Shown here one piece after another: positions 42,915-54,067 of a DNA stretch of 64,000 nucleotides. Under the pieces are notes generated by a model. That model did no database searches. It saw nothing but the letters and a program-made list of their open reading frames with translations, and was not told the origin of the DNA. This DNA comes from Lentilactobacillus raoultii. Its GTDB lineage: Bacteria; Bacillota; Bacilli; Lactobacillales; Lactobacillaceae. The stretch spans positions 31,048-95,047 of the forward strand of contig NZ_LS423006.1 in the NCBI RefSeq assembly GCF_900411375.1, read 5' to 3'. The translations under genes were made by a program, and so were the position numbers. Numbering within the stretch: the first letter of the stretch is position 1; every line of letters starts with the position of its first letter.

Positions 42915-43736
42915 ATTCCAAAAAAACTAATCGCCCTGGATCTGGATGGCACAACGCTTAATAACGAAGCCAAACTCAGTTCACGGACACAAGCAGTCAT
43001 TCATCAAGCTGTTAAAGCAGGCTATCTGGTCAGCATTGTCACTGGGCGGCCCAATCGGCTCTCTGAGAACCTTTATGACCAGCTGGCTTTAAAAACGCCA
43101 ATGATTAATTTCAACGGCAACTTAGGCATTTTACCACATAAAAACTGGCCACGCGAATATCAGTACACCATCGACAAAGAAATTGTCATGGAATTACTGG
43201 TAAACCGGCAAAAGTTAGGCTTAAATTTAATTGCTGTTGAAGGCCGTGACTTATTTTTGGCTAACCGGGGAATTAGCAACGGATTTGGATTTTTCCCAAG
43301 TGTTTTGCGAGCTAACCAAATTTTGAGCCAAAAAAGTCTCACCGCCAATCCAATTAGCATCACCGTTCAGCTCGAATCCCATGAACAAAAGACTGAACTT
43401 TTGACTTACATGAAACGTAATTTTGGCGATCAGATTGACGTCTCACCATGGGGTGGCCCTCATCCGATTGTTGAAATTGCGACCAAGGGTGTTCATAAGG
43501 CAACCGGTTTAAAGTTTCTGGCCGACTATTATGGAATTTTGCAAAAGGATATTATCGCCTTTGGAGATGAGGCAAACGACGCTTCAATGATGTCATTTGC
43601 CGGGATCGGCGTTGCGATGAAGAATGCAATTGATTCAATCAAGAAAAGTGCTAATGACATCACGGATTATACTAACGACCAAGATGGGGTAGCCCGCTAC
43701 CTGGAAACCCATTTAGATTTAGCCGTTGCTAATTAG
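42915..43736 (+). CDS. Cof-type HAD phosphatase, probable ATT start
   Basis: Haloacid dehalogenase superfamily phosphatase with a C2 cap, hydrolysing sugar phosphates or flavin-type phosphates. 273 residues: DLDGTTLNNE (motif I, about 8-17), VTGRPNR (motif II), Lys in KGVHKATGLKFL (motif III) and GDEANDASMM (motif IV, about 218-227). Start: an in-frame GTG at 42906 overlaps the AAGGAG and cannot be used; the codon 8 bases after that site is ATT at 42915, giving MPKKLIALDLDG, the usual N-terminus. An in-frame stop lies at 42900. Confidence 0.88.
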   Translation: MPKKLIALDLDGTTLNNEAKLSSRTQAVIHQAVKAGYLVSIVTGRPNRLSENLYDQLALKTPMINFNGNLGILPHKNWPREYQYTIDKEIVMELLVNRQKLGLNLIAVEGRDLFLANRGISNGFGFFPSVLRANQILSQKSLTANPISITVQLESHEQKTELLTYMKRNFGDQIDVSPWGGPHPIVEIATKGVHKATGLKFLADYYGILQKDIIAFGDEANDASMMSFAGIGVAMKNAIDSIKKSANDITDYTNDQDGVARYLETHLDLAVAN

Positions 43737-43769
43737 TGAGTAGGCACTACCAGCTTAACGATTCATTTT

Positions 43770-43811
43770 AAAAACCGTCAACTTAACGAGGCAGCTAAGT
43801 TGACGGTTTTT
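43770..43811. terminator. bidirectional terminator, HAD gene and glpK
   Basis: AAAAACCGTCAACTTA pairs exactly with TAAGTTGACGGTTTTT over a 10-base loop, between convergent genes. Confidence 0.94.
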
Positions 43812-43828
43812 AATTTAGTTAAACTGCA

Positions 43829-45432
<1,604 letters not shown>

Positions 45433-45507
45433 GCGAAAATAGCAGTGCCTTTGAGTAACCGTCTCCAAAGAATCACCAGCTGACGGATGCCTTAATAGAA
45501 AATAAGA

Positions 45508-45534
45508 CCCCGGGTAACCGAACAGATACCCGGG
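45508..45534 (-). terminator. tautomerase gene terminator
   Basis: CCCGGGTA pairs with TACCCGGG over an 11-base loop, followed on the minus strand by GTCTTATTTTC, a weak T run. Confidence 0.75.
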
Positions 45535-45558
45535 ATTCCTATTTGCTTAAATCACGAC

Positions 45559-45747
45559 CTATTTTTCGTCGCTCTTCAAAACACCGCCAACACTGTAACG
45601 ATTCTTTTGCATTTCGTTTAAGATTACGTGAACGTGTTCGGCCGGTGCACCGGTATCTTTAACAACAGCTGCGGTGACATCTGCAACCAGCGCTTTTAAT
45701 TGGTCCTGTGATCGACCAGCGATCAGTTGAATATTGACAATTGGCAT
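45559..45747 (-). CDS. 4-oxalocrotonate tautomerase family protein
   Basis: Small tautomerase of 62 residues that acts as an oligomer; Pro1 exposed after Met removal is the catalytic base. Seen: MPIVNIQLIAGRS and, further on, NEMQKNRYSVGGV, with the Arg positions of the family. The physiological substrate in lactic acid bacteria is unknown. Single gene with its own terminator; AGGATT-type ribosome site before the ATG. Confidence 0.9.
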   Translation of the reverse strand: MPIVNIQLIAGRSQDQLKALVADVTAAVVKDTGAPAEHVHVILNEMQKNRYSVGGVLKSDEK

Positions 45748-45951
45748 GAGTTAAATCCTCCATATTTTTACTTTATTTTTTAGCTGAAAAAAGTATACCG
45801 TAATTCTTCTTTCCCCGCAATTAAAAATCTAAAGTGATTACTGATGCCACTGTGATGGACAGATTTCAAGAACCATTAAGCCGGTTTTTATGTCAAAAAA
45901 TGATACAATAAACAGGATCTTAATTCTTAGCAATGATTGGAGATAGAAATC

Positions 45952-47391
45952 ATGTATCCAACAAAATCTTATTCAGCCTGCACCAGTATGATTGTTGGTA
46001 AAGATGCCAGCATTAACGGTTCGATTATGATTGCTCGAAATGAAGATAGTAAGGCGGCCTGGCCTAAAAATTACGTTATTCATCACCATCAAGATTTCAG
46101 CCAGCCCCAAACTTTTACTTCAAAGGATAACGGGTTTCACATGCCATTACCACAAGTCCGAGCAGCTTATTCCGCAACTCCCGAATGGACCGACAAATTC
46201 GGTCTCTTTGAGGAAAACGGCATCAATGAGTACGGCGTTGCAATGAGTGCCACGGAAAGTACGTACACTAATGACCTTGCGCTGGGCGCCGATCCGCTTG
46301 AAAAAGACGGTATTGGTGAGGAAGCGATGGTAACTGTCGTCCTGCCTTACATTAAATCGGCTCGCGATGGTGTTCATCGGCTGGGCCAAATCATTGAACA
46401 TTATGGGACTTCCGAATCAAATGGCATTCTTTTTGCCGACCAGAAAGAAGCTTGGTACATGGAAACTGGCGGTGGTCATCAATGGGTTGCTCAACGAATT
46501 CCAGATGACAGCTATGCGGTTATCGCTAACCAAAGCGCCATTCAGGAGATCGATTTCAATGATCCGGAACACTTTATGTGGTCGACTAATTTACGTCAAT
46601 TTGTTGATGCACATCATCTTAATCCTGATCTAAGTAAACAAACCTTTAATTTTCGTCGAATTTTTGGCACTGCCGATCTTTCGGACACCTATTACAATAC
46701 GCCGCGAGTTTGGTATGGGTTAAAGATGTTTTCACCATCCCTGGAATTTGAGCCAACCAGCCAGGAAATGCCCTTTATCAGTCGGGCTAATCGGCAACTT
46801 AGTCTGTTAGATGTTCAAAACTTTTTGAGCAGTCATTATCAAGGCACCCCCTACGATCCAATTGGTGAGGGCTCTGAGGCGGACAAACACCGCTTTCGAC
46901 CAATTAGTCTAGCTAAGACGCAAGAAGCTCATATCCTGCAAATACGCCCTTCTATGCCAACATCCTTAGCTGGGATCCAATGGCTGGCAATGGGCGTGGC
47001 GGCGCAAAGTGTCTTTATCCCATTTTACGCTGGTGCCAACCAAACGCCGGCAACGTACCAACATGCTCATGGGACTTATCATCCCAATGAAGCCTACTGG
47101 ATTTATAAATTAGCGGGCGTACTCGTCGATGCTCACTACGTCCAACTAGGGCCTAAATTAAAGGCAACTCGTGAAAAGCTGCGAATCAAGCTACAGCAAG
47201 CCGTCCAACAAACCGATCAAGTTGTTTTGGACAGTCATTTAAATGGTCCGGAATTGACGAATTATCTGACAAATGTTAATTTCAAAAATGCTGAAATCGG
47301 TCTAGCATCCTACCGTCAACTGATTAGTGAGCTGATTACAACTGCCACCGATTTCTCTCCGCTTAACTTTAAGCAAGACGTCAACCTGTAA
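45952..47391 (+). CDS. C69 family dipeptidase (copy 1)
   Basis: Cytoplasmic dipeptidase of the PepD group (N-terminal nucleophile hydrolase). 479 residues. The nucleophile is Cys10 in SACTSMIVGKDAS; a short propeptide of nine residues would be removed to expose it. IARNEDS (about 28-34) and YMETGGGHQWVAQRIPDD are family blocks. Start ATG 45952, 9 bases after GGAG; the frame begins earlier without a ribosome site. It faces a paralogue (47548-48969) of similar length, from which it differs throughout. Confidence 0.92.
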   Translation: MYPTKSYSACTSMIVGKDASINGSIMIARNEDSKAAWPKNYVIHHHQDFSQPQTFTSKDNGFHMPLPQVRAAYSATPEWTDKFGLFEENGINEYGVAMSATESTYTNDLALGADPLEKDGIGEEAMVTVVLPYIKSARDGVHRLGQIIEHYGTSESNGILFADQKEAWYMETGGGHQWVAQRIPDDSYAVIANQSAIQEIDFNDPEHFMWSTNLRQFVDAHHLNPDLSKQTFNFRRIFGTADLSDTYYNTPRVWYGLKMFSPSLEFEPTSQEMPFISRANRQLSLLDVQNFLSSHYQGTPYDPIGEGSEADKHRFRPISLAKTQEAHILQIRPSMPTSLAGIQWLAMGVAAQSVFIPFYAGANQTPATYQHAHGTYHPNEAYWIYKLAGVLVDAHYVQLGPKLKATREKLRIKLQQAVQQTDQVVLDSHLNGPELTNYLTNVNFKNAEIGLASYRQLISELITTATDFSPLNFKQDVNL

Positions 47392-47425
47392 TCATCCTAA
47401 TTAATTATCGAAAAATAATCCTGAA

Positions 47426-47470
47426 AAACCCGGAATCGGTGCAAAATAAATTTGTCCTGATTCCGGGTTT
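47426..47470 (+). terminator. terminator of dipeptidase copy 1
   Basis: AAACCCGGAATC pairs exactly with GATTCCGGGTTT over a 21-base loop, 35 bases after the stop. Confidence 0.85.
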
Positions 47471-47491
47471 ACTACATAGATATCTATTTAT

Positions 47492-47522
47492 GACATTGTT
47501 TTCTAAAACGCAAAACAATGTC
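47492..47522. repeat. inverted repeat between the two dipeptidase genes
   Basis: GACATTGTTTT and AAAACAATGTC are exact 11-base arms around 9 bases. Probably the terminator side of the leftward dipeptidase gene, but the usual T run is missing. Confidence 0.55.
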
Positions 47523-47547
47523 CAAAGCAAGTTTAGTATTCATCATA

Positions 47548-48969
47548 TTAATAATGAGCCCGATCAAATGAACCGGCAACGCCATTACTCGTCTCAGTCA
47601 AAATCGTCGTCAGCAATTTTCGAGTCATCTTAATCGCGTGGTTGGCTGTCTTTTCGTTAGCTGCTTGAAGTGCGGTACTTAACTTAGTCGCCGACAACTC
47701 GGCTACCTTTTGATCGACGTGGGCCACTCGTTGATGACCATAGGCCATTAGTTTTTCCTGATATGCTTCAACCTTTTCCATAATTTCATGATAGTGGTCA
47801 GCCGCAACCAGTGAAATCAACCGATTTACCCAGTAAGCATTCTGACTATCAACAATCTTAGTGGTATTGCGGTAGCCGACTGGCGTCTCTTCAACATTAG
47901 TGAAAAACGGCACCAATTCATTAAATGGATTAGCAGCAAATGCCAGCCATTGAATGGCCGAATATCTTGATGGAACATAAGGTCGTAACTGAATCATTGA
48001 TAACTCCTGATTCCGGTTAAACCCAATCGGCCGAAATGGCACTTTTTTGAAATCGACGCCCGGTTTAAAGGGATCATAAGGCGTGTCTTGATAATGTGAA
48101 CTCAAAACAAACTTGAGGTCTTCTAAAGTAATTTTACGATTTGCATGACAAATGAAAGGCAAGTTAGCACTCATTGGTGTCAGCTCATTAGTTGCTTCCG
48201 GGTTAAAGTAACGCTGACCGTACCAGGCTCGTGGCGTATTGTAATGATGATCGAGTTGCGTGTCTGATCCAAAAATCTCTCTAAAATTAAAATGATCCGA
48301 TAAGTTTAGATGATTTTTAGTCACAAACTCTCTTAAATCGCTCGAATACATGAAATGTGCTGAATCAGCAAAGTCAATTTCTTGAATGCCGGTTTGATTA
48401 GGCGCAATCACGTAGGCGTTATCCGGGATTCGCTGAGCTGCCCAATGATGGCCACCAGCTGTTTCCAAATACCAAATTTCATTCACGTCAGAAAAAATAA
48501 TCCCATTAGCTTCATAAGTCCCATACTTTGTCAACAGACTGCCAACTCGTTTGACTCCTTGGCGCGCCGATTCGATATAGGGCAAGGTAATTGTGAGTAA
48601 ATCCTCTTCACCCAAACCATTTTTAACAAACGGATCAGCCCCTAAAACTCTTGGATTAGTGGTAATCGTTTCAGTGGCACTCATCGCAACGTTGTTTGCG
48701 TTGACACCTGCTTCTCCCCAAATGCCCTTTTCAGAAGTCGCATCAGGAACCGCGGTATAACGACTCGGGTGATCCGGTAATTTAATTGAAAATTCAGTTA
48801 ACTTCGACTGATAATGTTTAGGCTGTTGCGTTGGCTGAACCACTACAAATTTTTTAGGGTTGACCGCGACGCCGGCATCCTCATTTCTGGCAATGATGGT
48901 TGACCCATCATAACTAGCATCCTTACCTACTAAAATAGTGGTACATGAACTATGCTTTGACTGCCTCAT
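47548..48969 (-). CDS. C69 family dipeptidase (copy 2)
   Basis: Second PepD-type dipeptidase, 473 residues. Nucleophile Cys9 in SSCTTILVGKDAS, followed by IARNEDAG and WYLETAGGHHWAAQRIPD. Start ATG 48969; a GTG seven codons upstream is the alternative, and the ribosome site (AAAGGTTGGA) fits either poorly. Convergent with copy 1; the pair may broaden the range of dipeptides used (inference). Confidence 0.9.
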   Translation of the reverse strand: MRQSKHSSCTTILVGKDASYDGSTIIARNEDAGVAVNPKKFVVVQPTQQPKHYQSKLTEFSIKLPDHPSRYTAVPDATSEKGIWGEAGVNANNVAMSATETITTNPRVLGADPFVKNGLGEEDLLTITLPYIESARQGVKRVGSLLTKYGTYEANGIIFSDVNEIWYLETAGGHHWAAQRIPDNAYVIAPNQTGIQEIDFADSAHFMYSSDLREFVTKNHLNLSDHFNFREIFGSDTQLDHHYNTPRAWYGQRYFNPEATNELTPMSANLPFICHANRKITLEDLKFVLSSHYQDTPYDPFKPGVDFKKVPFRPIGFNRNQELSMIQLRPYVPSRYSAIQWLAFAANPFNELVPFFTNVEETPVGYRNTTKIVDSQNAYWVNRLISLVAADHYHEIMEKVEAYQEKLMAYGHQRVAHVDQKVAELSATKLSTALQAANEKTANHAIKMTRKLLTTILTETSNGVAGSFDRAHY

Positions 48970-49005
48970 TTTTCTATTCCAACCTTTCACTTAATCAACT
49001 AGTCC

Positions 49006-49035
49006 AAAAAAGCCCAAAACTTTTATGTTTCAGGC
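49006..49035 (-). terminator. topA operon terminator
   Basis: On the minus strand GCCTGAAAC pairs with GTTTTGGGC (two G-U pairs) over a 6-base loop, followed by six T. Confidence 0.75.
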
Positions 49036-49058
49036 CTTTCAAGTATTTTTCAAATAAC

Positions 49059-51182
49059 TTACTTTTGTGGTGGCTCTTCGTAATCGCCGTTCGGACAAAC
49101 GATTTGGGTCCCACCTTTGACCTTTTTTTCGACCAAGAAGTGCCCATCCTTTGGGCAGTTTCTGCCAATCGGTTTATCCCAAGAAACAAAATCGCAATCT
49201 GGAAAGCGAGAGCAACCATAAAAGACCCGATTCTTTTTTGATTTACGCTCAATGACTTCCCCAATGTGACATTTAGGACAGGTTACACCAATCTTTTTAA
49301 CGATCGCTTTGGTGTTTCGACAATCCGGAAAGCGAGAACAGGCATAGAACTTACCATACCGGCCCATCTTAACGACCATCGGTGCACCACAAATATCGCA
49401 GTTAAAGCCGGCTGGTTCATCTTTAATCTGAACCTTTTCCATATTTTCAGTGGCCGACTCAACTTCCGTAGAAAACGGTTTATAAAATGAATCGACTAAC
49501 CGAATCCAATTCTCTTTTCCTTCTTCGACTTCGTCTAACTTGTCTTCGAGGTTGGCAGTAAAGTCAACGTTAACAATGTCTGGGAAATATTCAACAATAA
49601 TCTTGTTAACAATTTCGCCCAGTTCAGTTGGCTCAAATCGTCGACCCACTAGCTTAACGTAGTAACGACGCTGGATAGTTTCCAAGGTTGGAGAATACGT
49701 GGACGGTCGTCCGACACCGTTTTCTTCAAGCGCTTTAATCAGCGTCGCTTCACTATAACGGGCAGGTGGCTGCGTAAAGTGTTGATCCGGATTATTAGCG
49801 ATGAGTTTAACCTGATCACCCGTTTCCAAATCCGGAAGCAAATTATCCTTTTCTTTACCATCACCATAAACTTTCAAGAATCCTTCAAACTTCATCTTGG
49901 AACCATTTGCCCGATAAGTGACACCATTTTGTTCAATGGTAACTGTCATGGTATCCATCACTGCCGGTGTCATCTGACTAGCCACGAAGCGTGACCAGAT
50001 TAACTGATAGAGTCGGAACTGCTCATTCGTTAAATAGGGTTTTAAACTTTGAGGTGTTCGGAAAACTGAAGTTGGCCGAATCGCCTCATGAGCATCCTGA
50101 GCGCCTTCAGGCAATTTCCCCTTGATGGGCTTGGTAGCTGCATACTCAGCACCGTATTTTTCGTGTAGGAACGTTGACGCTTCATGTTTGGCAATTGCCG
50201 CAATCCGAGTTGAATCGGTTCGCATATAAGTAATCAATCCCTGACTACCGGCTTTGCCAATGTTAATGCCTTCATACAACTGTTGAGCTGCCATCATGGT
50301 TTTTCGAGTACGGTAATTCAACTTACGGTTGGCTTCCTGCTGCAGGGTACTGGTGGTAAATGGTTGTTGGGGCTGACGCTTTCTTTCTCGACGCAGTACT
50401 TTGGTGATATCAAAGTCAGCATCAGGATCAAGCTTGCTCAACACTTTTTGGACTGCTTCGTTATTCGGTAAGGCTTTCTTTTTACCGTTTAACCCGTAAA
50501 AGCTAGCCTTAAATTTACTCTTACCCTTCTTGAATTCTGAATCAATTGACCAGTATTCTTCAGGTTTGAAGTTCTCAATTTCCTTTTCACGCTGAATAAT
50601 TAGCCAAAGTGCAATTGATTGCACCCGTCCGGCACTCAGGCCCTTCTTAACCTTTTGCCAGAGAAGTGGTGAAATTGAATAACCAACCAGCCGGTCTAAA
50701 ATCCGACGGGCTTGCTGCGCATCAACCAAGTCCATATCAATGTTTCTGGGATGTTTAAATGATTCCTTAACGGCATCCTTGGTAATCTCATTAAAGACAA
50801 CCCGATTGTCTTCCTTTGGATCAAGATCCAGAATATGTGACAAATGCCAAGCAATCGATTCCCCTTCACGATCCGGATCGGCTGCTAAATACACCTTTTT
50901 AGCTTTTTTAGCCGCTGAACGTAATTCCTTAATGGTATCGCCCTTACCGCGAATTGAAATGTAGTGTGGCTCATAATCATGATCAATATCGACACCCATC
51001 TTACTCTTAGGAAGATCACGCACGTGCCCTTTGCTGGCGATCACTTTATAAGAACGGCCCAAGTATTTTTCAATTGTTCGAGCTTTGGCTGGTGACTCGA
51101 CAATCACCAAATTCTTTTTAGGCGATCGACGTTTCGGTCGTCCTTTTTTTGAACTGGGTTTTGTTTTTGTAGAAGTAGCCAT
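49059..51182 (-). CDS. topA: DNA topoisomerase I
   Basis: Relaxes negative supercoils. 707 residues from ATG 51182, preceded by AAAGGAG. A Lys/Ser-rich tail of about 25 residues precedes the TOPRIM domain ([19 protein letters not shown], then [14 protein letters not shown] near 112-125). The catalytic Tyr is in [13 protein letters not shown] near 300. Three C-terminal zinc fingers follow (CDICGAP...[16 protein letters not shown]...CSRFPDC; CPKDGHF...CPNG), the last with a partly degenerate set. Ends the leftward unit with dprA, rnhB and rbgA upstream. Confidence 0.96.
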   Translation of the reverse strand: MATSTKTKPSSKKGRPKRRSPKKNLVIVESPAKARTIEKYLGRSYKVIASKGHVRDLPKSKMGVDIDHDYEPHYISIRGKGDTIKELRSAAKKAKKVYLAADPDREGESIAWHLSHILDLDPKEDNRVVFNEITKDAVKESFKHPRNIDMDLVDAQQARRILDRLVGYSISPLLWQKVKKGLSAGRVQSIALWLIIQREKEIENFKPEEYWSIDSEFKKGKSKFKASFYGLNGKKKALPNNEAVQKVLSKLDPDADFDITKVLRRERKRQPQQPFTTSTLQQEANRKLNYRTRKTMMAAQQLYEGINIGKAGSQGLITYMRTDSTRIAAIAKHEASTFLHEKYGAEYAATKPIKGKLPEGAQDAHEAIRPTSVFRTPQSLKPYLTNEQFRLYQLIWSRFVASQMTPAVMDTMTVTIEQNGVTYRANGSKMKFEGFLKVYGDGKEKDNLLPDLETGDQVKLIANNPDQHFTQPPARYSEATLIKALEENGVGRPSTYSPTLETIQRRYYVKLVGRRFEPTELGEIVNKIIVEYFPDIVNVDFTANLEDKLDEVEEGKENWIRLVDSFYKPFSTEVESATENMEKVQIKDEPAGFNCDICGAPMVVKMGRYGKFYACSRFPDCRNTKAIVKKIGVTCPKCHIGEVIERKSKKNRVFYGCSRFPDCDFVSWDKPIGRNCPKDGHFLVEKKVKGGTQIVCPNGDYEEPPQK

Positions 51183-51282
51183 TTTTTCTCCTTTCTTTTT
51201 CGGGTTAATATAGTAGATTTTTTTGTTGTTACTGTTCAATTCAAATCTACCACATCATATTGCAAGTATTTTGTGGTGTCAA

Positions 51283-52155
51283 CTAATATATTTCATCCAA
51301 GATGTCATTTGGGCTTAAAACCGGTTTGGCTCCAGCAGCGATTAACTCATTGGTACCAGCAGATAAGCGGCTATCAATGCGGCCGGGAACTGCCAATACA
51401 TTTCGATTATTTTGAAGCGCTAAATTAGCCGTAATCAGACTACCGGAATGGTGTTTAGCTTCGGTTACCAAAATGCTCTCAACCAAGCCGGCAATAATTC
51501 GATTTCGTTCCGGAAAATGGTGCCGATAACCGCGACTGTTGCCGGCATATTCACTGAGCAAAAGATAATCACGACCAATTTGTTCCTGTAATACCCGGTT
51601 TGAACTTGGATAGGCTATCTTCAAGCCGGTACCGATTATCGCAATTGTTCGTCCCTGATTTGCAATGGCACACTGATGAGCCCAGGTATCAACCCCCTTG
51701 GCCAGTCCCGAAACAATCGTCAGTTGCGTCGTGACGGGTCCGGGTAAGAGTTGTCTTAAGATTTCCATCGAATAATCGGTTGCATCCCTGGCACCTACAA
51801 CACCAAGCATGCGACTCGCCAACAAGTTAATGTCACCTCTGTAAAATAAGGCCAACGGTGGTGCGTAAGCTTCCCTCAATTGAAGTGGGTATTGTTTGTC
51901 ACAAATGCACAGCCATTTTTCGCTGCCGACTAACTGGGCCACCCGCTGTGGCTGAGTCATCAGCTGATGATAACTATCTGAGAACCGAGTCGCATTTTCC
52001 CCATGAATATTGGCAATGTGAATTAATGAATCAGCAGTCGGCACTTCGAAGTGAGTGGCTCGTTGCGAACATAACCACGTGTAAATTTTAGTTTTACCAA
52101 CAATCCCAATTCCCTGACATAAATGCAGGCGTAGTAAAAAATCTCGTAGAAGCAT
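51283..52155 (-). CDS. dprA: DNA processing protein DprA
   Basis: Binds incoming single-stranded DNA and loads RecA during transformation. 290 residues from ATG 52155 (AAAGGA upstream); the in-frame extension is in the rnhB tail region. Rossmann-like DprA domain: GVVGARDATDYS-type VVGARDATDYSMEIL near 118-132, VSGLAKGVDTWAHQCAI near 150-166, AIIGTGLKIAYPSSN, LLSEY and SGSLITANLAL. The C-terminal winged helix of longer DprA is absent. Presence hints at natural competence but does not prove it. Confidence 0.93.
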   Translation of the reverse strand: MLLRDFLLRLHLCQGIGIVGKTKIYTWLCSQRATHFEVPTADSLIHIANIHGENATRFSDSYHQLMTQPQRVAQLVGSEKWLCICDKQYPLQLREAYAPPLALFYRGDINLLASRMLGVVGARDATDYSMEILRQLLPGPVTTQLTIVSGLAKGVDTWAHQCAIANQGRTIAIIGTGLKIAYPSSNRVLQEQIGRDYLLLSEYAGNSRGYRHHFPERNRIIAGLVESILVTEAKHHSGSLITANLALQNNRNVLAVPGRIDSRLSAGTNELIAAGAKPVLSPNDILDEIY

Positions 52156-52210
52156 TCTATAATCAATCCTTTCTCTTAAAAGTAGATACGAAAAAGGAAG
52201 AATTAATCTT

Positions 52211-52978
52211 TTACAAAAAATTTTTAACTGGCGTAAACGTTTTCCGATGAATCGGGGTTGGCCCAAACTTTTTTAAAGCAGCTAAATGATTGGGAGTTCC
52301 ATAACCGGCATTATGATCAAAATCATACGCCGGATATAATTTGGCATAGTTGGCCATTAAAGTATCCCGGTAAACTTTGGCAACGATACTAGCAGCCGCC
52401 ACACTGATACTTTTGGCATCGCCTTTAATTAAGCGAAGTTGGTGAATCGGGACATCAATGGTCATGGCGTCAACAATCAGTTCATCAGGTTGGAGAGTTA
52501 AGTGTTCAACCGCCTGTTTCATAGCCACCCGAGTCGCCTCATAAATATTTAACTGATCAATCCCAATGTTATCCACCATTCCGATCCCAACTGCCAGAGC
52601 CTCACGTTTAATTTGAGGCGCTAACCACGCACGACTATCCGGGGTTAACTGTTTTGAGTCATTCACTGTTATCAAATCAAAGTCTCGTGGCAAAACAACG
52701 GCAGCTGCCACAACCGGGCCGGCTAATGGACCGCGACCAACTTCATCAATCCCGGCAATGTAATTAATGCCTTGGTGCCAAAAAGCCTGTTCATATTTAA
52801 AACGCTGTCTAAAAGCAGCCTTTTCGAGTTGTGTCTTCTTTAACTGGTTTATCTTTGATCGAACCAGCTGTTGAACGCCCTTTCGCGGATCAGCCCGCAA
52901 CGTTGTCAATAACTGATCATCCATTGTTGTCACATCTGCCAGCATTACTCGGAGCTGGCGAATTGTAGGCTTAGTCAT
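52211..52978 (-). CDS. rnhB: ribonuclease HII
   Basis: Removes RNA primers and single ribonucleotides from DNA. 255 residues with an N-terminal extension of about 70 residues typical of Firmicutes RnhB. Catalytic carboxylates in AGIDEVGRGPLAGPV (about 73-87), Asp in VNDSKQL and DAMTID, with Ser/Ala-rich SISVAAASIVAKVYRD near 195-210. ATG 52978 overlaps the rbgA end by 8 bases. Distinct from the RNase HI family gene at 21683. Confidence 0.95.
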   Translation of the reverse strand: MTKPTIRQLRVMLADVTTMDDQLLTTLRADPRKGVQQLVRSKINQLKKTQLEKAAFRQRFKYEQAFWHQGINYIAGIDEVGRGPLAGPVVAAAVVLPRDFDLITVNDSKQLTPDSRAWLAPQIKREALAVGIGMVDNIGIDQLNIYEATRVAMKQAVEHLTLQPDELIVDAMTIDVPIHQLRLIKGDAKSISVAAASIVAKVYRDTLMANYAKLYPAYDFDHNAGYGTPNHLAALKKFGPTPIHRKTFTPVKNFL

Positions 52979-53831
52979 TTTGATGGTCATCTCCTGGAAC
53001 ATCGAGGGTAAAGCGGCCAAGTTTACCGCCCCTGATATCCTGAATCAACCGATTGGAAGCTCGTTCATAATCGTCACGCATCCCCATTTTCTGGGTAATC
53101 GTTAGTAACAAATCAACATCGGACAGCGCCAGATCAGCTTCAGTTAACCGGTAACGACTGCGGAGTGCTTTAGCATTAGCTTCCCGAAAATGGTGAAGGC
53201 CAAACAAAGCCACGTCATCGCTGGCATAAACGCTATCCTTAATGGCACCGGTCAAGGCCAACTTATTGGCAACTGCCTGACTTTCAAATTTAGGCCAGAG
53301 AATGCCAGGGGTATCCAGCAATTCAAGTTTTTTACCAGCTTTTAACCACTGCTGGCCCTTGGTAACTCCGGGACGATTGCCAACTTGGGCCGCCCGACGA
53401 TTAACCAACCGATTTAAAACCGTTGACTTACCAACGTTAGGGACACCCACACTAATTGCACGAATTGGCCGCTTTTTCATCCCTTTTTGAGCTTCCCGAG
53501 CTAATTTAGCCTCAAGCAACGGTGAAATGATTGGTAATAGATCATTGGTATTAAAGCGGGTTTTAGCGTCAATCGCAATAGCTGGTTGCCGGTGAGTTTG
53601 AAAATAAGTCAACCATCGTTGAGTCATGTTTGGATCAGCCAGGTCTTTTTTAGTCAAAATTAAAAGATGGGGCTTTTGACCGGTAATTCTAGCCACCTCG
53701 GGATTTTGGGATGAATATGGAATTCTGGCATCGACGACTTCAAAAACAATGTCAACGACGCCGACGTTTTCCTCAAATTGACGAATTGCTTTAGCCATAT
53801 GGCCGGGAAACCATTGAATCGTTACTGCCAT
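52971..53831 (-). CDS. rbgA: ribosome assembly GTPase RbgA (YlqF)
   Basis: Circularly permuted GTPase needed for late 50S subunit assembly. 286 residues. Motif order is permuted: G4 LTKKDLAD near 56-63, then G1 GVPNVGKSTVLNRL near 127-140, then G3 DTPGILWP near 172-179. HMAKAIR at the start is the family signature. Ends inside the rnhB start. The yozE gene lies 12 bases upstream. Confidence 0.96.
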   Translation of the reverse strand: MAVTIQWFPGHMAKAIRQFEENVGVVDIVFEVVDARIPYSSQNPEVARITGQKPHLLILTKKDLADPNMTQRWLTYFQTHRQPAIAIDAKTRFNTNDLLPIISPLLEAKLAREAQKGMKKRPIRAISVGVPNVGKSTVLNRLVNRRAAQVGNRPGVTKGQQWLKAGKKLELLDTPGILWPKFESQAVANKLALTGAIKDSVYASDDVALFGLHHFREANAKALRSRYRLTEADLALSDVDLLLTITQKMGMRDDYERASNRLIQDIRGGKLGRFTLDVPGDDHQND

Positions 53832-53843
53832 TTCATCACTTCC

Positions 53844-54062
53844 TTACCGATCTTCTTCATACTGTTTCCAAACTTCATCAAAAATTCCCATATTGGGTAA
53901 ATACCCGGCATTTTCTTCCAAATATTTTGAAATAGTGTCAAAGTCAGTCAACTGTTTGGGAAATGACTGATCATAAAACGCGTTGTTGGCAAATTCGGCA
54001 ATCGCATCACGACTACTGGGATTGCGTTTTGTCATTAAAAATTGGTAGAACGTTTTTTGCAT
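53844..54062 (-). CDS. yozE: YozE family protein (UPF0346)
   Basis: 72-residue helical SAM-like protein, MQKTFYQFLMTKR at the start and a WKQYEED end. Conserved in Firmicutes; function not known. Close to rbgA and ypmS in one leftward unit. Confidence 0.9.
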   Translation of the reverse strand: MQKTFYQFLMTKRNPSSRDAIAEFANNAFYDQSFPKQLTDFDTISKYLEENAGYLPNMGIFDEVWKQYEEDR

Positions 54063-54067
54063 CTTAT

